Below, one piece after another: positions 9,727 to 18,530 of a stretch of DNA of 64,000 bases. Positions within the stretch are counted from its first letter, which is position 1. Every line of letters begins with the position of its first letter. Both the position numbers and the translations under genes were made by a program. Origin of the DNA: Serratia liquefaciens (GTDB taxonomy: Bacteria > Pseudomonadota > Gammaproteobacteria > Enterobacterales > Enterobacteriaceae). The stretch spans positions 1,426,001-1,490,000 of the forward strand of contig NZ_CP088930.1 in assembly GCF_027594825.1 (NCBI RefSeq). The letters run 5' to 3'. The notes beneath the pieces are model-generated. The model was not told where the DNA came from. It saw only the letters and a program-made list of their open reading frames with translations, and ran no database searches.

Positions 9727-11071
9727 CGCGGACTCCTTGGGCAGTGAAGGTTAGCTTGATCGAGGGAGAAAAAGATTGATCCGCCCACAGTGCCTGCAGA
9801 CCGTCTATCAGGCCGCCACGCCAGCACAAATGATCGTGCCCCCCGGCTACCACCCGGTATTGCACCCGGTGACCGGCATCACGCAGCAAGTCTGCCATCC
9901 GATCGTTGACCCGACGCGCCACTTTTTCATGCACGCCGGCTTCCATAAACACCTTCAGCTTGCCTTTGCCAACGCCCTGCTCAACCTGATGCAGTAACCA
10001 ACCGGCGTCGGTCGGGATTTCCGCCAGCTGATACATGTCGCGACGTGGCCACCAGAAAGAGCTGGACTGGCAGATAACCCCGCCAAAACACTGTGGCCAG
10101 TGCAGCCCGGCATACAACGATGACAAGCCGCCAAAACTTTGGCCGCATACCAGAGTACGGGCAGGATCGCGTTGGTACGGCGCCCATTCGGCGACCTGCG
10201 GCAGCAATTCTTCCTGCACCGCCAGCCAGAAATCTTCATTGCAGGCCAGCTCCCGGGAACGGTGTTTGAGATCGATAATGTCAATCAGCAGATAAACCGC
10301 TTCCGGCAGCTTGCCCTCGCGGGTCAACTGCATCAGCGGATCCCAGACCGGCATGTTGCTCGCCCAGAACTGACCATCCAGCAATATCGCCAGCGGACGT
10401 TGTGTTGGATCACCTTCGCCGGTGGTATAAACCCAGACGTCACGGGTATTGCCCAGCCGCTCGCTGTGCCAACGGTGGCGCTGTAAACGCGCGGGTGGCG
10501 CTGGGGTACAGCGACCGCTGGCGACCGCATAGCGATCGAAATCCTGCCAGGCCGGTTGCGGCAGCGCTTCCGGCATATGCAGCCCCGACAACACGTGGCC
10601 GCCGACACCTGCCCAGGAACGATGGGGATTCAGCAGGTCCTGGGTCGCACCGGCAAACACCTGATGCCACCAATGACGGACCGAATGCATATTGGCGTGC
10701 GTATCCTCATCGTTTTGGATCAGTGGACGGTCGTCCATACAAGGAATAAAGCAGTAGCTGCCGCGCCAATCGGCGCTCAGTTCGGTTTGCCAGTACCAGA
10801 CGTCGGTCCCTTCCAGGCGTTGCAGGCTCTGCGGCGGCGACGACTGATGGTGGTCGGTCAGGCAATTGATGTGGATCCAGACCCGCTGATAGGCTGAAGT
10901 GAGTTCACATCCCTGAGGGTCACGCCATAAAAAGGTGACCTTCCCGCGTCCATCCCCTTGCAGCTCCACCAGCGGCGTGCCGCGTTTGGCGATATTCAGC
11001 CACCATCCATGGCGCCCGGCGTGCTTGCTCGATAATAATCTGCTGCTTTCTGACTCGGATTTTGTTTTCAA
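9701..11071 (-). CDS. fes: Enterobactin esterase Fes
   Basis: A 456-residue cytoplasmic esterase that hydrolyses the imported ferric siderophore so iron can be released. The alpha/beta-hydrolase nucleophile elbow CGQSFGG lies near residue 320 and the catalytic histidine region AGGHDHLCWR near 415. The N-terminal domain matches the Fes/IroD type. It starts the fes-ybdZ-entF operon and is divergent from fepA across a 320-base spacer with a Fur-like box about 95 bases from its start. Confidence 0.92.
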   Translation of the reverse strand: MKTKSESESSRLLSSKHAGRHGWWLNIAKRGTPLVELQGDGRGKVTFLWRDPQGCELTSAYQRVWIHINCLTDHHQSSPPQSLQRLEGTDVWYWQTELSADWRGSYCFIPCMDDRPLIQNDEDTHANMHSVRHWWHQVFAGATQDLLNPHRSWAGVGGHVLSGLHMPEALPQPAWQDFDRYAVASGRCTPAPPARLQRHRWHSERLGNTRDVWVYTTGEGDPTQRPLAILLDGQFWASNMPVWDPLMQLTREGKLPEAVYLLIDIIDLKHRSRELACNEDFWLAVQEELLPQVAEWAPYQRDPARTLVCGQSFGGLSSLYAGLHWPQCFGGVICQSSSFWWPRRDMYQLAEIPTDAGWLLHQVEQGVGKGKLKVFMEAGVHEKVARRVNDRMADLLRDAGHRVQYRVVAGGHDHLCWRGGLIDGLQALWADQSFSPSIKLTFTAQGVRDGNSEPVR

Positions 11072-11391
11072 AACGCCTATTCACTATTTAGCTGGCAGCT
11101 TCAGGAAAGCCGGTAGATTCACGGCGCGAGGCGCTGCCCAAGAAAACGGTAAGTCGAATACTATTGATAATTATTTGCGTTTGCAATAGTGTGTGTAGGC
11201 TCGTAAACAGGGCAGGTATTCTTCAACAGGGACGGATACCGAATTTTAGCGCTGAATCCAATGTCGTGGCCACTGCGTCTTGGCCGATTGGGTTTCTCTT
11301 TCCGAAAACAAAAAACTACAACCGCCCTTCTCACACCTGGAGAGCTACCGCTTCGGTGCCCCGAGAAAGGCAGCAAGGTAGGAACTCTCAG
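11072..11391. promoter_or_regulatory. fes-fepA divergent promoter region with Fur-like box
   Basis: This is a 320-base gene-free spacer. At 11166-11178 GATAATTATTTGC matches a 6-1-6 Fur box well. The box is enclosed by a perfect six-base inverted repeat, CTATTG at 11161-11166 and CAATAG at 11184-11189. The remaining 200 bases before fepA have no stop codon in the fepA frame, but I see no coding signal there; it is probably a long untranslated leader. Confidence 0.6.
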
Positions 11392-13671
11392 ATGAACAGC
11401 AAACTATCACGTTATTCCTTAGCCACACTCATCGGGTTAGGGTTAGGCGCGTCCGCTTTTGCCCACGCCGCACAGCAAACTGACAGCACCACAGAAACAG
11501 ACAACGTCGCCACAAGCAAGAAAGAAGCCACCGAGGACACCATTGTCGTCACCGCCGCCAAGCAGAACCTGCAGGCGCCGGGGGTTTCTACCATTACCGC
11601 CGACGAAATCAAAAAACGCCCACCTGCCCGTGATATCAGCGAGCTGATCCGCACCATGCCCGGCGTTAACCTGACCGGCAACTCCACCAGCGGCCAACGC
11701 GGCAACAATCGCCAGATCGATATCCGCGGCATGGGCCCGGAAAACACCCTGATCCTGATCGACGGCAAACCGGCCAGCAGCCGCAACTCGGTGCGTCAGG
11801 GCTGGCGCGGTGAGCGTGATACCCGTGGCGATACCGCCTGGGTACCGCCGGAAATGATTGAACGTATCGAAGTGCTGCGCGGCCCTGCGGCGGCACGTTA
11901 CGGTAACGGCGCCGCCGGCGGCGTGGTCAACATCATCACCAAGAAGAACACCAAAGAGCTGCACGGCTCGCTGAATACCTATTTCGACGTGCCGGAGCAC
12001 AAGCAGGAAGGCTCGACCAAGCGTACCGACTTCAGCCTGTCCGGCCCGCTGACCGACCAGTTGAGCTTCCGGCTGTTCGGGGGTTACAGCAAAACTCAGG
12101 CCGATGCCTGGGACATTAACGAATCGCATAAGTCCGAGCGTGTAGGGGCCTATGCCAGCAGCATTCCTTCCGGCCGTGAAGGGGTGGTAGATAAAAATAT
12201 CGACGCCTTGCTGCACTGGGACTTCGCTCACCTGCAGTCGCTGGAGTTTGAATACTCCTATGGCCGCCAGGGCAACCTGTACGCCGGTGACACTCAGAAC
12301 ACCAACACCAATGCGCTGGTCCAGAGCAACTATGGCAAAGAAACCAACCGTATCTATCGCGAGACCTTCGGCCTTAACCACCGTGGTGCCTGGGATAACG
12401 GGGTCAGCACCAACAACTACGTTCAGTTCGAGCGCACCCGCAATACGCGCCTGAACGAAGGGTTGGCCGGCGGTACCGAAGGTATCTTCGACGCCAAAAA
12501 CGAAGGCTTCGGCACCACCAAGCTGGACGATTTCCTGGCGCACAGCGAAGTCAGCGTGCCCTTCGAGCTGGGCGTGACGCAAACTGCCACCCTGGGTACC
12601 GAATGGAACCAGCAACGCATGAAGGACGGTTCATCCACCAGCCAGACGATGATGGGCGGCACCATACCCGGTCAAGGTAGCGGTACTCGTAGCCCTTACG
12701 CATCCGCCCATATCTTCTCGCTGTTCGCCGAAGACAACATGGAGCTGACCGACAGCACCATGCTGACGCCGGGCTTGCGTTACGATCTGCACTCCGAAGC
12801 CGGCAACAACTGGAGCCCGTCGCTGAACCTGTCACAGGAACTCGGCGACAACTTCACCCTGAAAATGGGTATCGCGCGTGCCTACAAAGCGCCTAACCTG
12901 TACCAGACTAACCAGAACTATTTGCTGTACAGCAAAGGTCAGGGTTGTTCGTCCAGCGATGTCAAAAATGGCTGCTACCTGTTGGGTAACGACGATCTGA
13001 AAGCGGAAACCAGCGTCAACAAAGAAGTCGGGCTGGAATTCCATAATGAAGGCTGGCTGGCCGGCGTGACTTATTTCCGCAACGATTACCACAATAAAAT
13101 CGAAGCGGGCAATAGCCGTATCGGTACCAGCAGCACCGGCACAGCGGTTTACCAGTGGGAAAACGTGCCGAAAGCGGTAGTTCAGGGTCTGGAAGGTACG
13201 TTGAACGTGCCGGTCAGCGAGACCGTATCCTGGAGCAACAACGCCACTTACATGATTGAGAACAAGAACAAGAGCACCGGCGACTACCTGTCGGTGATCC
13301 CTAAGTTCACCATCAACTCGACGCTGAGCTGGCAAGCGACCCAGGACCTGTCGATGCAATCGACACTGACCTGGTATGGCCGTCAAAAACCGAAGAAGTA
13401 CAACTACCAGGGTAAACCGGTCAGCGGTACGGAAACCAAGGAAGTCAGCCCTTACGCCGTGGTAGGTGCCAGCGCGACTTATGATGTGACTAAAAACATC
13501 AGCCTGACGGCGGGTATCGACAACCTGTTCGACAAACGTCAGTTCCGCGAAGGTAACTCGCAGAACGTGGGTGACCCAACCACCGGTGCCATTAACATTG
13601 CCGGCGCAGGCGCCGCCACCTACAACGAACCGGGCCGTACTTACTATATGAGCATCAACACGCATTTCTAA
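11392..13671 (+). CDS. fepA: Ferric-enterobactin outer-membrane receptor FepA
   Basis: A TonB-dependent receptor of 759 residues. A signal peptide ends near residue 26 (FAHA|AQQ), then comes a TonB box (DTIVVTAA), a plug with IDIRGMGPENTLILIDGKP and the arginine-rich segment of FepA, and a barrel ending in an aromatic C-terminal strand (YYMSINTHF). The frame stays open back to 11164, but the ATG at 11392 gives the expected signal peptide. It is divergent from fes under a Fur-like site and followed by a strong terminator at 13825. It supplies outer-membrane entry for the fep system. Confidence 0.94.
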   Translation: MNSKLSRYSLATLIGLGLGASAFAHAAQQTDSTTETDNVATSKKEATEDTIVVTAAKQNLQAPGVSTITADEIKKRPPARDISELIRTMPGVNLTGNSTSGQRGNNRQIDIRGMGPENTLILIDGKPASSRNSVRQGWRGERDTRGDTAWVPPEMIERIEVLRGPAAARYGNGAAGGVVNIITKKNTKELHGSLNTYFDVPEHKQEGSTKRTDFSLSGPLTDQLSFRLFGGYSKTQADAWDINESHKSERVGAYASSIPSGREGVVDKNIDALLHWDFAHLQSLEFEYSYGRQGNLYAGDTQNTNTNALVQSNYGKETNRIYRETFGLNHRGAWDNGVSTNNYVQFERTRNTRLNEGLAGGTEGIFDAKNEGFGTTKLDDFLAHSEVSVPFELGVTQTATLGTEWNQQRMKDGSSTSQTMMGGTIPGQGSGTRSPYASAHIFSLFAEDNMELTDSTMLTPGLRYDLHSEAGNNWSPSLNLSQELGDNFTLKMGIARAYKAPNLYQTNQNYLLYSKGQGCSSSDVKNGCYLLGNDDLKAETSVNKEVGLEFHNEGWLAGVTYFRNDYHNKIEAGNSRIGTSSTGTAVYQWENVPKAVVQGLEGTLNVPVSETVSWSNNATYMIENKNKSTGDYLSVIPKFTINSTLSWQATQDLSMQSTLTWYGRQKPKKYNYQGKPVSGTETKEVSPYAVVGASATYDVTKNISLTAGIDNLFDKRQFREGNSQNVGDPTTGAINIAGAGAATYNEPGRTYYMSINTHF

Positions 13672-13718
13672 ACAACCAGCTTAATCAAGACTGCTAACCC
13701 CCACCAGGGGGCTAAACC

Positions 13719-13793
13719 GGTAGGGGTCGAACATGTTCGACCCGATTTAACCCAGTGTTTATGCAACTGGGCGCAGCATGCAGCGCCCCTACC
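13719..13793. repeat. Composite palindromic element after fepA
   Basis: An outer inverted repeat, GGTAGGGG (13719-13726) and CCCCTACC (13786-13793), encloses three further hairpins. These are a perfect 20-base palindrome, GGGTCGAACATGTTCGACCC (13724-13743); CCCAGT/ACTGGG (13751-13771); and GGGCGC/GCGCCC around GCATGC (13769-13788). A 15-base piece, GCATGCAGCGCCCCT, recurs at 33419-33433 after crr, which suggests a dispersed family. Confidence 0.75.
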
Positions 13794-13824
13794 ATTAAAA
13801 AGCAGAGCCGATTGCCAACCACCT

Positions 13825-13851
13825 AAGGGGCTGCCATGCAGCCCCTTTTTT
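13825..13851 (+). terminator. fepA rho-independent terminator
   Basis: A ten-base-pair stem, AAGGGGCTGC/GCAGCCCCTT, with a three-base loop is followed by a run of T on the plus strand. It lies just before the stop of the convergent DppA-like gene. Confidence 0.9.
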
Positions 13852-13852
13852 A

Positions 13853-15448
13853 TTATTTCTCCAGCGAAACCTGTTTGAAGATGTGTTTGCCGAAGGGATC
13901 GATCTCGTAGCCTTTCACCTCTTTGCGCACCGGTTCAAAAATGGTCGAATGGGCAATCATCAACGCCGGCATCTGGTCATGCATCATCACCTGCGCCTGT
14001 TCATACATTGCCACCCGCTTGGCGTGATCGTTTTCCTCACGCGCTTGCGAAATCAACTTGTCGAACGGCGGATAGCACCACTTGGCCGAGTTCGAACCGC
14101 CGTTGGCCGAAACGCAGGTAAACAACGGGCCAAAGAAGTTATCCGGATCGCCATTGGCCGTAGTCCAGCCCATCAATGCCGTTTGATGCTCGCCATTTTT
14201 TATCCGCTGCAGATATTCGCCCCACTCGAAGGTGACAATTTTGGCCTTCACGCCAATCTTCGCCCAGTCGGACTGGATCATCTCCGCCATGCGTTTGGCA
14301 TTCGGGTTGTAGGGCCGCTGTACCGGCATCGCCCACAGATCTATCGCAAAACCCTGCCCCAGCCCTGCCTCTTGCAGTAACTTTTTGGCCTTCTCCGGGG
14401 AATACGGGTAATCCTCAATCTTGTCATTGCTGCCCCACTGGGTCGGCGGCAACAGGTTTTTCGCCGGCTGGCCCGCGCCGTGGAACACCGCTTCGAGGAT
14501 CGCCGGTTTGTTCACCGCCAGCGCCAGCGCCTGCCTCACCTTGACGTTATCCAGCGGCTTTTTCTGGGTATTGAACGCCAGAAAACCGATATTCAGACCG
14601 GATTTCTCCATCACCTGGATATTGGGATCCTGACGCATCCGTGTCAGATCCGCCGGGTTAGGGAACGGCATGACCTGGCACTCATTTTTTTGCAGCTTGG
14701 CATAACGCACCGCCGCATCCGGGGTAATTGAGAACACCAGGCGGTCAACCTTGGGTTTGCCTTCCCAATAGTGGTCGAACGCCTTGTAGAGGATTTTCGC
14801 ATCCTTCTGGTACTGCACCAACTGGAAGGGACCGGTGCCGATCGGGTCGTTGTCCACCCGCTGCGGGGTACCGGCCTTTAGCATCGCGTCGGCATATTCG
14901 GCGGAGAGAATGGTGGCGAAATACATGCCGAGATCGGCCACAAACGGGGCTTCAGCGCGTGAAAGCTCAAAGCGCACGGTGTTATCGTCCACTTTGACAA
15001 TGTTGTTGATCAACGTGCCAAACTCCATCGACTCAAAGTTGGTGTAAGCGCCGTTGGAAACCTTGTGATAAGGGTTATTGGCATCTTTTTGCCGCATGAA
15101 GGAGAAGATAACGTCGTCGGCGTTGAAATCACGGGTGGGGGTAAAGTATTTATTGCTCTGGAATTTCACCCCCTTGCGCAGGTGAAAAGTGTAATTTTTT
15201 CCGTCTTCACTTACCTGCCAGCTTTCGGCCAGGCTGGGCTGCAGCTCAACGGTGCCGGTTTTGAAGTCCACCAATCGGTTGTAGATCGTCGCCGAGCTGG
15301 CGTCCACCGTCGGTCCAGAGGTAAACAACTGCGGGTTAAACCCTTCCGGTGAGCTTTCGGAACAATAAACCAGCGTACTGGCGCGCGCACCGCCCATCAC
15401 CGTCAAAGCCAATAATCCCAGCGTCATTGTTATTGCTTTTGTTTTCAT
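13853..15448 (-). CDS. DppA-like dipeptide/haem ABC substrate-binding protein
   Basis: A periplasmic binding protein of 531 residues in the SBP-bac-5 family, very close to DppA. It has LVYCSESSPEGFNPQLF directly after the signal peptide (cleavage near residue 23, ARA|ST), an NPIGTGPF motif and the C-terminal AHSTIFEPVRKEVKGYE. I chose the ATG at 15448, preceded by GGGGATGG. No permease or ATPase genes adjoin it, so it presumably works with a Dpp-type transporter elsewhere. E. coli DppA also carries haem, so a role in haem uptake beside the siderophore locus is possible but unproven. Confidence 0.88.
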   Translation of the reverse strand: MKTKAITMTLGLLALTVMGGARASTLVYCSESSPEGFNPQLFTSGPTVDASSATIYNRLVDFKTGTVELQPSLAESWQVSEDGKNYTFHLRKGVKFQSNKYFTPTRDFNADDVIFSFMRQKDANNPYHKVSNGAYTNFESMEFGTLINNIVKVDDNTVRFELSRAEAPFVADLGMYFATILSAEYADAMLKAGTPQRVDNDPIGTGPFQLVQYQKDAKILYKAFDHYWEGKPKVDRLVFSITPDAAVRYAKLQKNECQVMPFPNPADLTRMRQDPNIQVMEKSGLNIGFLAFNTQKKPLDNVKVRQALALAVNKPAILEAVFHGAGQPAKNLLPPTQWGSNDKIEDYPYSPEKAKKLLQEAGLGQGFAIDLWAMPVQRPYNPNAKRMAEMIQSDWAKIGVKAKIVTFEWGEYLQRIKNGEHQTALMGWTTANGDPDNFFGPLFTCVSANGGSNSAKWCYPPFDKLISQAREENDHAKRVAMYEQAQVMMHDQMPALMIAHSTIFEPVRKEVKGYEIDPFGKHIFKQVSLEK

Positions 15449-15531
15449 TCTGCCATCCCCGGTATAGAAAATAGACTCGATGGATACCAATAAATCATGA
15501 AGTTAGGGATGTAAAGAACAAATTTTAGGCA

Positions 15532-15567
15532 TAAAAAACGGGGAGCGCCGCGTACGGCATTCCCCGT
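15532..15567 (-). terminator. Terminator of the budAB operon
   Basis: Read on the minus strand, ACGGGGA pairs with TCCCCGT (15561-15567 with 15538-15544), with an inner GCCG/CGGC hairpin, followed by six T. It lies 21 bases beyond the budB stop. Confidence 0.9.
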
Positions 15568-15587
15568 GGTTTTTACGCCTGTTGAAA

Positions 15588-17273
15588 TTAAATCATCTGG
15601 CTGAAGTTCATCTGCGCCATCAGCTTGTAGTTGTCGGCATAATCGACCGGAATGGCCACCACGACCGGCCCCTGAATTTCCATCGCCTTGCGCAGCATGG
15701 GCCGCAGGTCATCCACCGACTGCACCGCAAACCCGACCGCCCCGCACGCTTCGGCATAGGCTTTAAAATCGATAGGGCCGAATTCCACCCCGGATTTGCG
15801 CCGGTATTTGTTCACCTCCTGCATTTCCACCATGTTGTAGGCGTTATCCACCCAAATCACGTGCACGATGTTATTTTTCAGCCGCACGGCGGTTTCCAGT
15901 TCCATGCTCGACTGCATAAAACCGCCGTCGCCGGAAATTGACACCACTTTGTCGCCCGGCCGCACCAGCGCCGCGCCGATGGCCCACGGCAGCGCCACCC
16001 CCATGGTCTGCTGGCCGTTGGAAATCAGCAGTTGGCGCGCCCGGAAGCTGTAAAGGTAACGCGCAATCCAGATGTGGAAACTGCCCATGTCCACGCACAG
16101 CGTCACGTCGTCGCTGACGATATCCTGCAGCTCTTTGACGATGCGCAGCGGGTGGATTGGCATACCGCCGCGCCGTGCGGCACGTTCCGCCAGTTCGGTA
16201 CGCTGACGACCAAGATCGCTGAGGATCGACTCCACTTCGGCCGGCACGCTCACCACGCTGTTAAAGGCTTCGGTCATCATGTCGAGTGTGGCGCTGATAT
16301 TGCCCACCAGCTCAACGTCCGGGCGATAGCAGGTATCGATGTCCGCCGGCAGCACGTCGATATGCACCAGTTTCAATCGCCCCTGGCTGTTCCACATGCA
16401 GGGATCGTACTCGATCGGGCCATAGCCGACGCTGACCACCAAATCGGCCTTCTGTAACAACTGGTCGGCGGGTTGGTTATTGAACAACCCGACGCGGCCG
16501 GCAAAGCGCGCAAAATGATTAACGTCGATCACCCCTGCCGCCTGGTAGGTCCCCACCACCGGCATATGGGTACGATGCAGCAGTTGGCGCACCGCCTCGC
16601 TGTTTTCCGGGCGGCTGGCCTGCAGACCCAGCAACAGCACCGGGCATTTCGCCTGTTGGATCAGCTTAACCGCAGCGCGAATATCCTCGGCAGCGGCGGC
16701 CCCCATTCGCGGCAGCCGGCACCCCGCCAGCACCGGCGCACTGACCGGCTCATTGACGATATCCATCGGCAAACTGACGAAAGACGCCCCCGGACGGCCG
16801 AACTCGGCATGGCGGAAAGCGTTGGCGATCACTTCGGAAATCGCCGAACCGGCATGCACTTCGGCACAATACTTGGTCACCGGTCGAAACATACTCACGG
16901 TGTCCATACTCTGGTGAGTCTGTTTGAGGTTGTCGGCACGCTTCACCGCCCCGCCGAACGCCACGACCGCATCCCCTTCCGAAGTGGCGGTCGCCAGCCC
17001 GGTGATCAGGTTGGAGCTGCCCGGCCCGGAGGTCACTAACGCCACCCCGGCCTTGCCGGTCAAACGCCCCACCGCCGCCGCCATAAACGCCGCGTTGGCC
17101 TCGTGGCGCACCACCACCGTTTCTATCGACGGCGCGTCTTCCAGCGAATCGAATACCCGGTCAATCTTGGCGCCCGGAATACCGAATACGTGTTTTACCC
17201 CCTGCGCCTCCAGATTTTTCACCACCAAATCTGCGCCACATGCCCAGTTATTGTCTGTTTTTGCCTTGTTCAT
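15588..17273 (-). CDS. budB: Catabolic acetolactate synthase BudB/AlsS
   Basis: A thiamine-diphosphate enzyme of 561 residues that joins two pyruvates into acetolactate, the first step to acetoin and 2,3-butanediol. The N-terminal motif [12 protein letters not shown], the conserved [10 protein letters not shown] and the C-terminal cofactor region [18 protein letters not shown] identify the catabolic type, with no separate regulatory subunit gene nearby. AGGAGGT lies six bases before the ATG at 17273. It follows budA by 39 bases in the same operon and ends in a strong terminator. Confidence 0.93.
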   Translation of the reverse strand: MNKAKTDNNWACGADLVVKNLEAQGVKHVFGIPGAKIDRVFDSLEDAPSIETVVVRHEANAAFMAAAVGRLTGKAGVALVTSGPGSSNLITGLATATSEGDAVVAFGGAVKRADNLKQTHQSMDTVSMFRPVTKYCAEVHAGSAISEVIANAFRHAEFGRPGASFVSLPMDIVNEPVSAPVLAGCRLPRMGAAAAEDIRAAVKLIQQAKCPVLLLGLQASRPENSEAVRQLLHRTHMPVVGTYQAAGVIDVNHFARFAGRVGLFNNQPADQLLQKADLVVSVGYGPIEYDPCMWNSQGRLKLVHIDVLPADIDTCYRPDVELVGNISATLDMMTEAFNSVVSVPAEVESILSDLGRQRTELAERAARRGGMPIHPLRIVKELQDIVSDDVTLCVDMGSFHIWIARYLYSFRARQLLISNGQQTMGVALPWAIGAALVRPGDKVVSISGDGGFMQSSMELETAVRLKNNIVHVIWVDNAYNMVEMQEVNKYRRKSGVEFGPIDFKAYAEACGAVGFAVQSVDDLRPMLRKAMEIQGPVVVAIPVDYADNYKLMAQMNFSQMI

Positions 17274-17312
17274 GGAATACCTCCTGAAAATACACCCAGG
17301 ACTGTCGCGGAA

Positions 17313-18092
17313 TTAACCCTCGGCAGAACGAATTGCGCTATCCAAATCCTCGGGACAGAGGTTGGCGCGCAGAAAATCCGCATCATGCGGCAGTTGAAGA
17401 TTGAGGCGGGTGATCACGCCAAATTGCAGGCGACCATGATCAAGTTGGTAATCCAGCACGTGACCGCCACCGTTGCGATCGTCGGTGACAAAGTGCTCGT
17501 GATAACCGGCCACGCCAACGCCCTGCATATAATCAGGCGAACGGAAGCCCACCAGGGTGCCCTGACGTCGCTGGAAGGCGAAGGTCGGCTGCTCTTCTAT
17601 CGCCTCCAGCATCGGACGATAAGGCCGCTCTTGGCGCGGCACGGTGCGGGTTTCCACATGGCTGAACTCGCCGTCGACCCGCAGCGCGCAGAACAGGTTC
17701 GGCGAAGCCACCTGCTCATCGATGCACTGGTGCAACTGCGCCTTGGTGATCGGACGGTCGAAGTGTTGGGTGACGCTAGGTTGGAAAAAGGTGACAACGG
17801 CAAACGGGGTTTTCTGCTGCAAGCTGGCCGGTCGTGCGCTACCGTCGGCGCGCAACTGGTGAATTTCCTGGTCGAAGGCGATCAGCTCACCGTCGAGGTG
17901 ATTGAACGTTCCCAGGCCAAAGTTGCCGTGTTTGAGCAATTCGGCAATGGTGACCTCCCCTTCGTAAACGCCGCTGATTAATGCGCTCATCAGCGAGATT
18001 TGATAGATCTCGCCCTCCCCAACGCTCAGCGACTGCCTGGCAAACCCTTGCGCCAAATGCTGCGCGCAGGAACACCCTTGGTCTTCGTTCAT
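17313..18092 (-). CDS. budA: Acetolactate decarboxylase BudA
   Basis: A 259-residue enzyme that converts acetolactate to acetoin. HGNFGLGTFNHLDGELIAFD, GYHEHFVTDDRNGGGHVLDY (histidines likely for the metal) and the overall length fit the family. The ATG at 18092 is preceded by GGAGGAGAAG; an upstream in-frame codon at 18224 would add 44 residues without family similarity and would place the start within the leader terminator. It is first in the budAB operon, divergent from the LysR gene. Confidence 0.93.
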   Translation of the reverse strand: MNEDQGCSCAQHLAQGFARQSLSVGEGEIYQISLMSALISGVYEGEVTIAELLKHGNFGLGTFNHLDGELIAFDQEIHQLRADGSARPASLQQKTPFAVVTFFQPSVTQHFDRPITKAQLHQCIDEQVASPNLFCALRVDGEFSHVETRTVPRQERPYRPMLEAIEEQPTFAFQRRQGTLVGFRSPDYMQGVGVAGYHEHFVTDDRNGGGHVLDYQLDHGRLQFGVITRLNLQLPHDADFLRANLCPEDLDSAIRSAEG

Positions 18093-18210
18093 AACTTCTC
18101 CTCCACCAGCGCGGAGTGAAATGCCCCGCGCGTTCAAAAATGCCCACCCGAAGGTGAACAAAGATGTCGCCGGCAACGCGTTCAGGTGGAACGATTCAGC
18201 CAACGGCGAC

Positions 18211-18234
18211 AAAAAAACCGGCACGGCAGGCCGG
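18211..18234 (-). terminator. Terminator-like hairpin in the budAB leader (possible attenuator)
   Basis: On the minus strand, CCGGC and GCCGG pair (18230-18234 with 18218-18222) around a seven-base loop, followed at once by seven T (18217-18211). That is a complete rho-independent terminator 120 bases upstream of budA, with no gene on this strand between it and the divergent budR. The rest of the 437-base spacer (18093-18529) holds a CAACAA/TTGTTG repeat (18248-18279) and no convincing gene. Confidence 0.7.
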
Positions 18235-18494
18235 CGATGCCCAATGTCAACAACGGTTTAGATTCACTAATCATTGTTGGTAAACAGGGCATCAATTTGA
18301 ACGGTTAATCTGGTGTTGAAGTCATCATCAATACCGCAGGCGCACAGCGGTGCCTGAGGGAAATACTGTATTTAAAGTTCTAAAAACCGCGAGTTTTATA
18401 CGTTTTTTCTCTGTGCGGCAGGGGGAACGGCACGCCATCGCTTTCCGTAAGCCCGAAAAAAGAGTAGCCGCATTGCGACGGACGGAGAACCTGG

Positions 18495-18530
18495 TATTCA
18501 TAAGAAACGCTTTTGCATATAATGCAAAGA
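18495..18530 (+). promoter_or_regulatory. Candidate budR promoter with a start-proximal -10 box
   Basis: A perfect TATAAT occupies 18518-18523, only seven bases before the budR ATG, so transcription would begin at or next to the start codon. It is embedded in a perfect inverted repeat, TTTGCAT (18512-18518) and ATGCAAA (18522-18528). A -35 box is weak (TATTCA at 18495). Confidence 0.4.

Noticed and set aside
11164..11391. Upstream extension of FepA by 76 residues
   Set aside because: It would bury the signal peptide; the region contains the Fur box and is better read as leader.
11443..12615. 390-codon minus-strand frame opposite fepA
   Set aside because: It is a mirror frame of a high-GC gene with strong codon bias; no independent support.
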